A DNA stretch of 64,000 nucleotides from Turbatrix aceti (taxonomy: Eukaryota; Nematoda; Chromadorea; Rhabditida; Panagrolaimidae): NCBI GenBank assembly GCA_963969345.1, contig OZ017770.1, positions 5,093,246-5,157,245 on the forward strand, in the 5' to 3' direction. Under the pieces are notes generated by a model. That model had not been told where the DNA came from and did no database searches. It saw only the letters and a program-made list of their open reading frames with translations. Position numbers and translations under genes: made by a program. Below are positions 1-11,639 of the stretch, in pieces (position 1 is the stretch's first letter; each line of letters starts with the position of its first letter).

Positions 1-899
1 TTAAGAGTCGACGCGTGATGCTATAGTCGTGAGTATTGCGCTTGTACCGTCCGTGGTCTACGGAAAATCTCAAATAGACACAATACAACCAATAAACGAA
101 CGCGGTTGGTAGTAGTAATGGTGGTCGCGTGGTCTCGATGGTCAAGTCAAAAGTGAAAGTAGTGCCTGGTGGTCACAACTACTCTTTTTTTATCCCCTTG
201 TCCTCCCATTTTCTAGGTTATTCTCTGCTCACACGTTTTAATTTTTGAGAATAAGGTGTCACTTGTCGCTGGGGTCCATCTCCTCAGTGTTCACTTTGAG
301 TATTTTTTTTACCTGCTGTACGAGCGAATAGGTTGACCTTTAATGATGAATCAGTAGTGCTCGGCTCCCTGCTAGTCTCCTCGATGTCTGTCGTTTTTGC
401 CAGTTGTCGTCTGCGTGTTTAACAGGTACTTTAGCGCTTACGCATGTAACACCTTTGATTGCGATTCCTTTTCTTGCAGTTTTAGTACAAGAGTGATAAG
501 AGTTGGGGTGTGAGCGTTCGAACCCGAACTCATTTAATTATTATAATCTAAGCGGTTTAGACAAACTTGTTTGCCTGCCAGCTGCCGTCTATTCTTTGCA
601 TAATGCCCGGCAGTACCATGACTTGTGTATTATACATTTAGAATATAATGGCGAAGGTTGTCGAATGATTTTTAGGATGAATTTTGCGCAAAGAAAGGAG
701 AACACATTTTGCATCGCACAGACAAACGAGGAGAGGGTGGCTACTCCCCTTCTGTCCAGCATCAATCGATGGCGATTTTTATAGTGCGAGTAACGCTCAT
801 CCGGGTCCTCCCTTGGTTTGCTCTTCGTATGTCGTCTTCGGCATTGCAGCTGCTCTGTTTGCTCCTCCTGTTTTTCCCAGAGTTGTTCAATTCGACAAT

Positions 900-1080
900 T
901 TTCAGTGCTCGCTCTGCTCGCGCTCTTTGAGCAATTCAATTTTCCGTGCTCGCTCTGCTCATGCTCTTTGAGTTCCTAAAATTTTCGCGCTCGCTCTGCT
1001 CGCGCTCTTTTATTCTCAGATCCTCTGCTCTTGCTCTGCTCACGCTCGTGAGTTGAGCAGGAGCGAGCAATGAGCAAACA
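900..1080. repeat. GAGCA-rich tandem repeat array, copy 1
   Basis: Degenerate tandem units read GCTCGCTCTGCTCGCGCTC followed by TTTGAGCAATTCAATTTT or a variant, about 44 nt per unit. The array ends at about 1045-1072 with the inverse motif (GAGCAGGAGCGAGCA), so the end can pair with the body as a hairpin. The same organisation recurs at 1250-1395. Confidence 0.8.
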
Positions 1081-1249
1081 TGGCTCACACAAAAAAAGTG
1101 AATTTTAAGACACAAATTCAGTCCTTTGCTAAAAGAAATACCGCATATTGCTTGGAGATACCTCCAACATCGTGTTTTTGGTCGAAATTACCAGTATTTT
1201 AGTATTTGTAGCACTAAATTTATAGTGAGCAGTGCTCATTTTAAAAATT

Positions 1250-1395
1250 TCTCTTGCTCGCTCTGCTCACGCTCTTTGAGCAATTCAATTTTTCGTGCTC
1301 GCTCTGCTCATGCTCATTGAGCACTCCAATTTTTCGCGCTCGCTCCGCTCGCGCTCGTGAGCTGAGCAGGAGCGAGCAGTGAGCAGGAGCAATTT
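1250..1395. repeat. GAGCA-rich tandem repeat array, copy 2
   Basis: This is a second block of the same roughly 44-nt unit as at 900-1080, about 170 bp away. It also closes with an inverted GAGCTGAGCAGGAGCGAGCA segment. The shared architecture suggests one dispersed element and not two independent low-complexity runs. Confidence 0.8.
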
Positions 1396-2316
1396 GGTGA
1401 GCATCGAACAACTCTGGTTTTTCCATTTCTTGACGGTGCCGTTTTGTGGTTGACTTTCCGAGTAAAAACACTGCTTGTTTATGCAATTTAAGAATGTAGA
1501 TTTCTTAATCTCTTCAATTCTTTTTTTTATAATTAAAACATTATTTAAATGGCTTCTTGCCCCATTTTAGCCGCATCCTAAAGTATACTTTTTTTTACAC
1601 AAAACGTTTAGTTTCGTTTCATCCTTCCTTCATTGTTTAATTTTCACGACAAATTTATCACTTGTATCGTACGGACAGGACACGTTGCCTGTTAAATTTG
1701 CGTTCAATAATTTTACCAAATGTCGGTGTAGCAGGTGACACAGCAAATGTATGCAAAGGATTTGCGATCGTAGTTGTAGGTAAAGAGCAGTAGTAGCAGG
1801 GGTCAAATTTTTTGCTTTGTCCACCTCAATCCCCGATGTGCAACCGCATAGCCGTTTTGATCTACACGGACGTACAATAAAGGTTGTAGTCAGAGTGATG
1901 ATGATGAGGATGACGATGGCGACTTTTGGCTATGTTAGAGTTGGGATTAGTTTAAAATTTTTCAGAAACCCCTTGTTGTATATTGTGATTAAGAGCGCAT
2001 TTGTCTGCTGCCTTGTTAGGCCAATTAAGGACGACCACCCTGTATGTGTGTGTCCACCATCAACCATCCTGTATCGTCCTGTTATCGTTTTTTTCTCGCG
2101 TTGTAGGTCCGTTACTATACGTTTTTCTGACTTTTTGGTATTAGAATGTGCTGAGAGGTATGGATTTCCCCGGAGCCTTGAAAGCTCTCTCCCGCACGTG
2201 CTCTTTCGACTCGCCTTTGCTGTCTGTGCCCTAAAGAGAAAGGCGATCTTATCCTACCCGCTGGACTGACAAACATAAATATTGATTGGGGCATACTATT
2301 AAACATCTGATTTCAG

Positions 2317-4329
2317 TTCGTCTGTCGCGTCGGCCAATCGCCCACAATTAGCCGCTTCCGAGTCCGATCTTACATCTAAGGGTCTCACTACACGGTTGCG
2401 GAGCGGCAAGGCCAGCGATAAGAGTAGCGGGGAAACACTTACAGGTCGAAAAAACCAATCCAGCTTGGCTGATACAGCTCCACGAGACCAATTTGAGACT
2501 GTGCCGTTTGAAAACCAAATCCCAGTAGTTGACCCGAACACAGTTGAAAACGGATCCTCTAGCATGGCGGCAATCTTGGCCCATCCCCTCACCTCTGGTG
2601 CTACTGTCACACAGACAGCTCCTGCTGTAGCACCCACCAATGCCCTTGCATCTACAGGTGAATCCGCATCATCGGCTGCATCATCGTCATGTGGGTCTTC
2701 TGGCAGCGGAACAGCGACTGCTACCACGGGAACTGTTTCCAAGTCAAACTACCAGGCGACAAATACAAACAACAATGGCGCCATCGGTTACAAGCCTGAT
2801 GATGCATTGCGAATTTTTGGGTCAAAATTAACGTCGTTTGAGCATTCTGAAATCTACAATTATCATCGAGTATATTTTGTCGGATCGCAGGCACGCAAGA
2901 TTCATTCAGTTCCTTCGCGACCTAACAACGGGTTTGACGACGAATCTGGAAGCTACATTTGTGTTTCACACGACCATATTGCATATCGCTACGAAATCCT
3001 CAAAGTTATCGGTCGAGGAAGCTTTGGACAGGTCATTAAGGCGTACGATCACAAGTATATGCAATACGTCGCCCTCAAACTGGTACGCAACGAAAAACGC
3101 TTTCATAGACAAGCTCAGGAAGAAATTCGGATTTTGGATCATCTCCGTAATCAAGACAAGGACGGATCACACAATGTTGTTCGTATGCTTGATCACTTCA
3201 CTTTCCGTAACCACAAATGTATCACATTTGAACTCATGAGCATCAACCTCTACGAACTCATTAAACGAAACAAATTTGCTGGTTTTAATCTTACCCTTGT
3301 TCGCAAATTTGCTCATTCCATGGTCAATTGCTTGGTTTTACTTAGTCGTAATCATCTTATTCATTGCGATCTTAAACCCGAAAACGTGTTGCTTCGAACT
3401 CCGTATCGGAGTTCTATTAAAGTCATTGACTTTGGCTCATCCTGTTTCGACGATCAACGCATCTACACATACATTCAATCTCGATTCTACCGTGCCCCCG
3501 AAGGTGAGATTTTTTTTATTCACACTGCTAACAAAGGATTCAGAGATACGATTTGATAGGTCGCACTTTATTGGCGCCTCCACTAGTGGTTGAATTGCGA
3601 AACGCGATAAAAAAAAAGCATTAAACGCTATTGAACTGTAGTCGCGAACGCGCAGTCTAAATATACGCGTTCACATGTAAAGGAAAATAGGATATTTTTG
3701 TGTAAATTGCGTTCATAAAGCACAAAGAAATCACGCTTTTTTTGCTTTGTCACTCGAATAAAATTTGTTTAACCACAAACATTTTAGTTATAATGGGAGC
3801 GAAGTATGGAATGCCCATCGACATGTGGTCACTCGGATGCATCCTCGCAGAGCTGCTGACAGGCTGTCCATTGCTTCCCGGCGAAGATGAGGCTGACCAG
3901 TTGGCTCTCATCATCGAGCTGCTGGGCATGCCGTCTCAAAAGGTCCTCGATGGTGCCAGTCGATACAGAAAGTTCTTCAACTCCAAAGGACAACCTCGTT
4001 ACTGTAGCGTCGTTCACATGCCCGATGGCAGTACTGTCTTGGGCAGTGGACACAGCAAACGTGGCAAGGTTCGGGGACCTCCTGGATCTCGAAAATGGTC
4101 TACTGCGTTGAAAAGTCTGGTAAGCAATTTTTTTAAACTTTTATAATTTTAATTGGACATTTCTTTGCAGGCCGACGATTCCTTTATTGATTTTCTGAAA
4201 CGATGCCTCGATTGGGACCCCGAAGCACGCATGAGTCCCCAGCAAGCGATGAAGCATGCCTGGCTTCGCCGACGACTCCCCCTCCCCCCGAACGATTCCG
4301 ACCCCGATAATGCCGTTGTACTAGAATAA
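2317..4329 (+). CDS. mbk-2: DYRK2-class dual-specificity kinase (MBK-2-like), 5' end missing
   Basis: Exons are 2317-3503, 3788-4119 and 4171-4329 (stop), giving at least 558 residues. The first 220 or so residues are Ser/Thr-rich and low in complexity. The kinase domain runs from about residue 224 to 535. It shows the glycine loop GRGSFGQV, the HCDLKPEN catalytic loop, the DFGSS magnesium loop, the DYRK hallmark YTY in the activation loop, and the RAPE|VIMG motif split across intron 1. DYRKs autophosphorylate the second Tyr of YxY during translation and then phosphorylate Ser/Thr substrates. The DYRK homology box-like segment before the domain and the overall layout favour the DYRK2/MBK-2 class over DYRK1. 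Exon 1 is preceded by TTTCAG with an open phase, so at least one 5' exon is missing. AATAAA-like signals lie near 4467-4500. Confidence 0.9.
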
Positions 4330-6417
4330 TTCGCACTTTTTCGCAAGTTGTCAAATTTTCCAAATGATCACCATAAACTCTCCGATCATATTCACTCGAA
4401 TTGATGATTAGACACGACTTACGCAAAACGCATAATTTTTTTCGCAACTTTGTCTGACAACGTTGTGAAATAAAAAATAAGACAGGCATACTATACAAAT
4501 AAATATAATGTGGTTTTATTTTTATAAAATAAATATTAATTGAATTTAAAAAAATTTAAAATCTACCACGTGAATCTGATGTCTATAGAATTTTATTTGG
4601 CCGTTGCTCAAATAAAATTACAACAAATTTTTGTATTGGGAAAAAAATGGCTTTTTCTATTTAAAAAAGACATGCAAACGGTAATGAAAGATCGTTACAA
4701 GCTTTAGAATTGAAAACTTTTTTGACGTTTCCAACGGTTTAAATCGAAAAAAAAATATTCGGATGTAAAATGTAAAACACTTCCCATTTAATGTTGTCAG
4801 AGGATAGTGGTGATTGCAATATAAAAATCATGACTCTATTTTTGTTTGATATACTCAAAAAAAAGTATTATTATTCGACAATATTCTTTAAACTCATTAA
4901 CCATACCATGATGCCAAGAAATATGTGTATTGCTCAGTTTAAATGATCCTTGAGGTGATGTTCTACACCTGCCACCCATAAAAAAAGCAAAAGGTAACGC
5001 ACGTTTCTGAAAAGTCATGCAAAATAAACACGGGGGGGAGAATTCAGAATGTCGGACATGTAGAACACGGGTTAATATACGTTTTTAAATTCAGTGTTAT
5101 ATCTAGGAAAGTTTTGCAAACTCAGTTTTTTTTGGTTTTTTTTCATTGTGTGACCGATAAAACGTTTTGTTGTAAATAAGTATACTGTATTGAGTATATT
5201 TTTTGAATAAATAACACAGTTACAAAAAACAATAGTTGGTATTATATTTGTATAAAAGTCTAAAATCCAAATGATTCATATTTTCTGTACGAAAATAAAT
5301 AAAAATAAATGCAACGGTTATTTTAATTATTTTCGAACTAATTCAACACACAGAGCATAATTAACAATGGTTTTAATTCTAGATTTTTAAAAGCCATTAT
5401 GTTTTCCAGTACTGAAGTGTTATGAAAAAAGAAACAACGTTTGACCGTCTTTAAAAATAAATAAAATCCAAAACATCGCTCCTTTTATCAGGGGGATTTT
5501 TTTGCTTTCAGATTCTTTTGCAAACCTTTTAAGGTTAAAATTTGTTCGGACAAAATTCACAACATGAAGTCTTATTTTTATATCTCAGTTAAAACGCACG
5601 TGAAAATCACCAAATATGATTGCGTGCATGATCAGACCTGTAAACACAGCGTTATATCTTTCCGTGATGATTGAAAGTCAACAATTTTTATCGCAACGGT
5701 CATGTTTCTCGGTTGTCAAAGACGGAGACACGAATGTCTTATTAGTTGGTCAGATTTACCATTTAGAGCAATCAAATAAGTAAACCAAAAATTACTATTC
5801 AAATTTAAAAGCACCGAAGATTTTGCATCCCTGATGTTTATTGCTACCTTTCTTATTGACCCTCCCGAAAAAAAAAAAAGAATAACAACGTTGGTTTTTG
5901 ATTTGCTTCAACCTGCTATTTTTATGTCAAAAATCTTTGGTCTGTTGTTTTCGTTTAATTGATTTATGCAAAAAACGATCAATCAAAGCACATGATAAGG
6001 CCATGACCATTTCTCCCTTTTATGGCGATAAAATCATACGGCAACTGCTGGTTGAACGTTATGAATCTTAACGATCCACTTGGACTGCCGGGAGGCGGTA
6101 GGTACCGCGATAGTTGCATAACAGGTTTTGCGAGCTGGCGTCTATGATCAAAATACGCGACATATATGACAGAACTTGCCAGTGATAAGAACAACCTTCC
6201 TGACTTTTAGACGATCGCGACGGAGCGTACTCTGCTCATTTTTGTTCATATAATCATAATAACAATAATTTAAATATATTTCGAAGGATAAATGTATCAA
6301 AAATCACAAGAACCCCTTGTTTTTGTTTGTTGCATAATTCAAAAGAGCTTTCTGGTCGCTTACTTGGTCGGCAGGCTTGGCATTGTGTCACTTGCACCCA
6401 ATGCGCTCTCTCAGTGT
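4330..6417. other. AT-rich intergenic region
   Basis: About 2.1 kb between the kinase and the RVxF-motif gene. It contains the kinase 3' UTR and polyadenylation signals (near 4467 and 4497). The rest is AT-rich with poly-A/T runs. I see no coding exon, RNA gene or repeat I can support. Confidence 0.6.
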
Positions 6418-6666
6418 TTATGCGCACATCTTCGAATCCCAAAGAAGAATCATATTTTTTACATTGATGTTACCGTCGTTAGAAATGTTGTATTCGGTGT
6501 CTACCTGTTCCGCTGCCTTCATAGGATACCGGCTGACACTGCGTGACCGTCGGAAGACGTGTTCTTTGATGCTTGGGTCGAAGGTCACTCTTTTCTTGAC
6601 AAAAGAACGATCACTTTCCTGACTCGCTGTTTGGTCGGCATGTTTGGACGCTATCGAGTTTTCCAT
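6418..6666 (-). CDS. Small disordered protein with a PP1-docking RVxF motif (tentative)
   Basis: The single-exon reading starts at ATG 6666 and gives 82 residues. The clearest feature is KKRVTFDP near residue 23-30, a textbook protein phosphatase 1 docking motif ([K/R][V/I]x[F/W]), followed by a Ser/Arg-rich segment. It sits directly downstream of the EVH1 gene on the same strand. The EVH1 stop (6825) is followed by AATAAA at about 6794-6789, then a TTTGCAG acceptor ending at 6773. This polyA-then-acceptor spacing is what a nematode operon with a trans-spliced downstream gene looks like. A donor-like site (CAG|GTAGAC) inside the ORF means the 3' end could be spliced differently. Family not recognised; the function is inferred only from the motif. 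Confidence 0.4.
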   Translation of the reverse strand: MENSIASKHADQTASQESDRSFVKKRVTFDPSIKEHVFRRSRSVSRYPMKAAEQVDTEYNISNDGNINVKNMILLWDSKMCA

Positions 6667-6824
6667 ATTGGTGGTGTTTGTTTGTGCTATGTTGCTGTCT
6701 TTGATAAGATAGAGGAGGGGATCAGAGAGTTGTCTTTTTAGATGGGTTTTGGGCTTGTACCAGAGGCCGTTGCTGCAAACCAATGGTTTTTATTAGATTT
6801 TATACCACTGCCCCTGTACGGACA

Positions 6825-7461
6825 TTAACTTATGTTTGCTCTCTTCCGTAATGAACGTGCTTTTAATTTTGGTAGCTTGCCGTTTGACGTTGCTGGTGAT
6901 GTTTGCAGCCGTGTTTTTAATTTTAAACGCAAGTACTGGAACTGCAATGTGTTGATGAATAATAGGATTGGTTTTATGAGGGTATTTAGGGGCATACTTT
7001 TGAGTGCACTCACGAAGGACGATACTCTGTTTTTGTGTTCCAGAGCAAAGTTGAAGCCAATGACTGTTTTTCCGTGGAGCAAGATGATAAGAGTGGAGCT
7101 TGCTTTGAATAACCTGCATACTTTGTTTCTGAAACCGCCCGATTAGTCAAAACAGCTGAATAGTGTTGCATCGACACGCGCACATTTTTATGGCGAATCG
7201 TTTGCGCTCATTCGCAAAAAATGATAGGTACATGTTCTTGTCGTCTTTTAGCTTGGATTTGTAGATGTCAAGGCTGCCGGTAGATTCCAGGACCCATTTG
7301 TTGTCATCTGGGACCAGAAGTTGTACAAAAGCCTGGCATCTTGTTTCTACCGCATCCGTATCTGTCGAATTTGAATAGATCATGCCGGGGAACCATTCAC
7401 TAGTCGTAGTATCATCCAGAGACTCGACTGAATCGGGGCGCATTGGCACAAAGCATTCCAT
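6825..7461 (-). CDS. Stand-alone EVH1/WH1-domain protein
   Basis: Exons are 7461-7184, 7113-7014 and 6941-6825, phases consistent, 164 residues. After about 40 residues the protein follows an EVH1 (WH1) domain: a FVQLLVPDDNKWV strand, an STGSLDIYKS stretch, and the diagnostic IGFNFALEHKNRVSSF segment, which corresponds to the GLNF...EEA..F block ahead of the C-terminal helix in WASP/Ena EVH1 domains. EVH1 domains bind proline-rich ligands in actin and scaffold complexes. Unlike WASP, Ena/VASP, Homer or SPRED, the protein ends about 30 residues after the domain in a Lys/Arg-rich tail, and AATAAA follows the stop by about 30 nt. Intron 2 (from 7013, GTGAGT) is well supported; the intron 1 donor (7183) is weaker. 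A longer isoform spliced into 6772-6418 cannot be excluded. Confidence 0.65.
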
Positions 7462-7703
7462 AGCTCTCTAGGTGTCGCTGAGCTGGCTGCGCGCAGGTGT
7501 AGACCAAAACTGACAGTTACGTACCTCGTTGACGCTGCTTTCGCTGGGTTTTTTTCTGTGCCCTTTGCACTCACTTTACCTAATCTGTCCGGTTTTGAGT
7601 AACACTTGTTTGAATTATTTTTGTTTACTTTTTACGTCTGATTATCCATTGTCGCGATTGTTGTTAAATATATACATATATGTTTGTTTTTTCAGATATC
7701 AGC

Positions 7704-9207
7704 ATGTTTCGAACTGTCGGTTTTGCCAAGAGAATAACTGCCGTAAGTTCGCTCTAACAAACATGGAAACCTTGATAAAAAATAAATTTTTCAGAGCGCT
7801 GCACAGGTTCGATTTCTGAACTTGCAGGAATTTCAAAGCAAGGGACTTCTCGACAAGAAAGGCTGCACCATCCAAAAGTTCATTGTCGCGGAAAACGCAG
7901 AAGAAATCAAACAGAAACTTGCGAACTTCAGTATGTTTTTTTTGTCCGCCCACAAAACTCGGCCAAACTGTTGACGTTTTAGCTCATAAGGAATACGTCC
8001 TGAAAGCTCAAGTGTTGGCAGGTGGTCGTGGCAAGGGCAGGTTTGTTGGCGGACCTCCTGATCTGGGTGGTGTGTATCTTAGCACCAAGTGAGTTTTTTC
8101 TTTGAATTATTGAATATCCAAGTTATTTCTTTTTTAGAAAAGATGAGATTCTCAACGCTGCTTCCACCATGCTGGGCAAGCGCCTGGTCACCAAGCAGAC
8201 CCCGAAGGACGGCGTCTTGGTCAACAAGGTCATGATCGCTCAATCCATCAACATCACTCGCGAGACTTACGTGGCTATTCTCATGGACCGCGAGACGAAT
8301 GGTCCTGTCTTTGTCGTCAGTCCCATCGGTGGCATGGACATCGAAGACGTCGCAAAGAATCAGCCTGAGGCCATCCACAAAATTCCGATCAATATATTGA
8401 CCGGTGTGACTGAAGCGCAGGGCATCGAGATTGCCAAGAAACTCAACTTTGCCGATGAGCTGCTCCCGACTGTCGGTGATCAACTTCGAAAGCTCTACGA
8501 CCTTTTCCTCGACGTCGACGCTACTCAGGTGGAAATCAACCCTCTTGCTGAAACCGATGATAACAAAGGTTTGCTGCCGGGTTTTTTTACAATTTTATGC
8601 TCATTTCTTTGTTTTCAGTCTACTTTGTCGATGCCAAGTTTAACTTTGACGACAGCGCTGCTTTCCGGCAAAAGGAGATTTTCGCAATGGAAAACCACGA
8701 AGGCGAAGACCCGCGCGAAGTCGAAGCCAAGAAATACAACCTGAATTACATCGGCTTGGATGGCAACATTGCGTGTCTCGTCAACGGCGCTGGACTCGCC
8801 ATGGCCACCATGGACATCATCAAGCTCTGCGGAGGCAGTCCTGCTAATTTCCTGGACGTCGGTGGCACCGCTACCGAGGACCAGGTCTACCATGCTTTCG
8901 AAATTCTCCGGTCCCACCCCAACGTAAGTTGATATTTTTTGTAAAATTTAAATTGAGTTAAAATTTCTAATTGCAGGTCAAAGGCATCCTGGTCAACATC
9001 TTTGGCGGCATTGTCAACTGCGCCACAATCGCCAACGGTCTTATCAAGGCATTCGAGCGCAGCCAACTTTCTGTCCCGCTCGTTGTTCGTTTGGAAGGTA
9101 CTAACGTCGATAACGCCCGTAAGATTCTCAAGGACAGTGGACTTCCCATCATCGCCGCCGCGGACCTCGAAGACGCCGCCAAGAAGGTTGTCCAGTCGAT
9201 TGCCTAA
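7704..9207 (+). CDS. sucg-1: Succinyl-CoA ligase [GDP-forming] subunit beta, mitochondrial
   Basis: Six exons: 7704-7742, 7795-7930, 7983-8088, 8138-8568, 8619-8923 and 8977-9207, giving 415 residues, close to the family's usual length of about 430. It forms the beta subunit of the TCA-cycle enzyme that converts succinyl-CoA to succinate with GTP formation in the mitochondrial matrix. The first 15 or so residues are Arg-containing and suit a targeting peptide. The ATP-grasp part shows LAGGRGKG, and the ligase part shows [16 protein letters not shown] and [12 protein letters not shown]. The C-terminal [11 protein letters not shown] and ADLEDAAKK match the GTP-type beta subunit (SUCLG2) better than the ATP type, which has RLQGTRV-like residues. 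A TTTTTTCAG acceptor ends at 7695, only 8 nt before the ATG, suggesting trans-splicing. The divergent EVH1 gene starts 243 bp away. Confidence 0.95.
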
Positions 9208-10270
9208 TTTCACCAGTTTTGTAGCATGCCCCTGTAGTCCGTCTCTTCTTTAACAATTAGATTGAACTATTTCGACGTTACGTGTCATGCTTGTCGTTCG
9301 GATAAAATTCTGACAACTGTATCACTTTTTTTCGAGATTTGCAAATCAGAGTAGACAGCCATTTGTTGCATTCGCTGTCCACTGCAAGTGAAAACGTATT
9401 TGACGGTAATCCGCGTGTAAGATCCGCATCAGCTCTCTCTCAAAAAACTAGCCAGGTGACTTGTCGACAGATACAACATTGGATTTTTTCCTGCGGGTAA
9501 AGCACAGTCATCGTTTACTTCCGGACCGGTTTTATTCCAATTGCCACAACTCAGTCTGATTACGGGTTATAATTACCGAAAGTATCCTACCGATTTTGAC
9601 GCGCTCTATGGATGCGCTCCGATGGTCACGTCAATGTAGGCGGCCGAAAATCGAGTTTGCTGGCATGAACTGCTCAATGGACCTCCAGATGAAGTACGAA
9701 GAATGCTCCGCTTTTGTTTTATTTTTTACGGTTATATGCAACGCTTGCTAATTTTAAATCGTCTTTTTTTTTTCTCAAAATCGTACTTTTGGTCACTCTA
9801 AAGTTTGTACTATTTATGAATTTCAGAAACATCCATTGCCATGGGCACTGTGACTCAGGCAGTCTCATTTTAGCCTTCAAAAAATTCATATTGTTGCTAA
9901 GATTCAAATCATTTTTGCCATAGGGGCGGCATCACGGTCAGGTCTTTATTGTTCGTTTTTTGCCTAAAGTGGCCCGCGATGAAAATTTTCCAGCATTTTT
10001 TTACGCATTGCCGAAATTACGATTCCCTCTCATTTTTTGACTAAAAAACCAGGGTATTCAAGTTAGGCTGAAGTTATTACGTGAGTGAATATCTCTTCCA
10101 TCCAGCGACGACGACTTTCTACGCTGCTTCCTTCAACAATGAGTTATACCTTCCGCGCTTTATTCGATCCATTAACTTACACTTTCTTCATATCCTTTAC
10201 GGTGCATTGATTTCCGAGTTTAATAGTTGTTTTTTTTGCAGAACGATAACCAATTCTATTTATCGGCACA
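9208..10270. other. Intergenic region
   Basis: About 1.06 kb between the succinyl-CoA ligase stop and the small secreted protein gene. It includes the ligase 3' UTR. I see no supported exon, RNA gene or repeat. Confidence 0.6.
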
Positions 10271-10759
10271 ATGCCGCGGTTGGCTGTGTTTATTTTTGCT
10301 GCCCTGATGATCAGCAATTTGGATTCCTGTGCCCCGCCGGGATTTATTCCCAGTCAAGATCCAGGTTTTATTTTACGTCATTTTGCCTTATAATTTTTCT
10401 TTTTTTTAGCATTCGTCGGCGCCAGGTGCTCTGATCTCATCCTGTATCCCGTCAATGCAGTCGATCAGGCTGATCAGTACCGCTTTGATTACAGCGATGT
10501 CAGCTTCGGCAACACCCACAGCCAGGGAGCCACTGTAGCCATCACCTGCACAACAGGCGGCCAAGCGGCCACAGTGGAAGGCTTTGATCAGGTAAAAAAT
10601 ATCTGAAAACAATGCGGTTTCTTATTTTTTCAAATTTAGCAAAGGGCGTCCATCAGCGCCTCGCCGTCCCTCATCGCAACATGTACAAATGTCGGCGGAT
10701 CTCAATTCACCTGGACTATCCTTGGACGCATTTTACAGTTTGTCGACTGCCGATATTAA
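10271..10759 (+). CDS. Small secreted protein, resembling the nematode C6 domain
   Basis: Exons are 10271-10364, 10410-10591 and 10640-10759, giving 131 residues with consistent phases. Residues 1 to about 18 are a typical signal peptide (hydrophobic core AVFIFAALMI). The mature part is about 110 residues with cysteines in C-SDL, ITC-TT, ATC-TN and VDC contexts. The alternating pattern of beta-type strands ending in TC and a final DC resembles C6-type nematode secreted proteins, but I cannot confirm membership without a profile search. No transmembrane segment or GPI signal is visible. Polyadenylation signals (AATAAA) lie near 10838 and 10911. It converges on B9D2, whose stop is at 10992. Confidence 0.75.
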
Positions 10760-10991
10760 GTCTTTCACAGCACTCCTAATGTATTTCACTTCTTTTTAAC
10801 TTGCCTATACGACTTTCCCATTCGCGTAAATCTAAAATGAATAAAAAGATCATACTTGGACTCGTTCGCAATTTCGTTGTTCTTGTATTGTATTTAATGA
10901 AGTCATGTGTCAATAAAAAGAGACTCAAAGAGCACATGTTTGTTTATTTGGTGGCAATGAGAGGCGAAAAATATTTTGTACAAAAAATGCA

Positions 10992-11639
10992 TCAATAGGA
11001 CACACCAAAGTGCTCAAAGTTGCGCATTATAATTGACAGCCTTAACCGGATAACTCCCATCGTGATGGTTTTCAACTTTATCCTTTCAATGGGTTGCTCT
11101 AGGGCTCGCATCGACGTCAATTTTAACCCTCCACCGACAAAGTACTGCATGAATTCGTCACGAAGACTTCCGCGCGGTCGCCAACACTGACATTCGACCT
11201 GAAAATAACAGAGCATGCATGGTCATCAAAAAAGGGTAATTTTGATCCAGCTAAAAATGCATACCATGTGTTCGCCGGGAGATGAGGGTATAAAAACAGT
11301 TCCATAGCCGTAGATTTCCTGACGACCGTATTGATCTTGGTGCCAGACCTCAATGTTGATTTTAGGCCAGCCCTGAATTGTTTTTGTCCCGAGATGGATA
11401 TCTATGGGATGACAGAAGTAAGCCTCATCCGTTGTCGGTAAATCTGTTTGTGTTTGGCCAAATTGAGTCCCTTCCATGACTCTCCAGCCGCCACCTAGAA
11501 CACCACCACGCCGGTTGAAATGGAACACGTTTGGGGATGAAACACGCTTACCTACTTGTAGTGACCATCTGCAGCACAATTGATTGTCAGGAAAGCTGTA
11601 GGCACTTTCTATCTGGCCGATTATGTGTACCTCGGCCAT
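10992..11639 (-). CDS. mksr-2: B9 domain-containing protein 2 (ciliary transition zone)
   Basis: Exons are 11639-11552, 11494-11265 and 11198-10992, giving 174 residues; human B9D2 has 175. It begins MAEVHIIGQI like vertebrate B9D2. It contains the conserved HPIDIHL, QGWPKINIEVW and YGYGTVFIPSSPGEH segments and ends RNFEHFGVSY, equivalent to the family's RNFDRYGV ending. The B9 domain is a C2-like fold filling nearly the whole protein. B9D2 works with MKS1 and B9D1 in the MKS module that gates the ciliary transition zone, so this animal has ciliated (sensory) neurons. I place the start at ATG 11639 (context ATCATGG), not at the in-frame TTG at 11660. Confidence 0.95.

Larger units (their letters stand above)
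1..2316. other. Intergenic region upstream of the DYRK kinase
   Basis: I find no supported coding exon here. The stretch holds the two GAGCA-rich repeat arrays listed separately and AT-rich sequence. The 5' exon(s) and promoter of the kinase starting at 2317 must lie here or further upstream, because that exon opens with a splice acceptor (TTTCAG ending at 2316) and not a start codon. ORFs around 503-971 and 1817-2269 lack homology-like composition and were not called. Confidence 0.6.

Noticed and set aside
510..530. GTTCGAACCC resembling a tRNA B box
   Set aside because: No matching A box or cloverleaf could be found upstream at the right distance.
1817..2269. 150-codon plus-strand ORF before the kinase
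   Set aside because: It does not join the kinase exon in phase, has no family resemblance and a non-ATG-like context; the kinase 5' exon remains unknown.
6793..7119. 108-codon minus-strand ORF in the EVH1 region
   Set aside because: It reads through the intron at 7013-6942 and is out of frame with the EVH1 segment; the spliced frame matches the domain instead.
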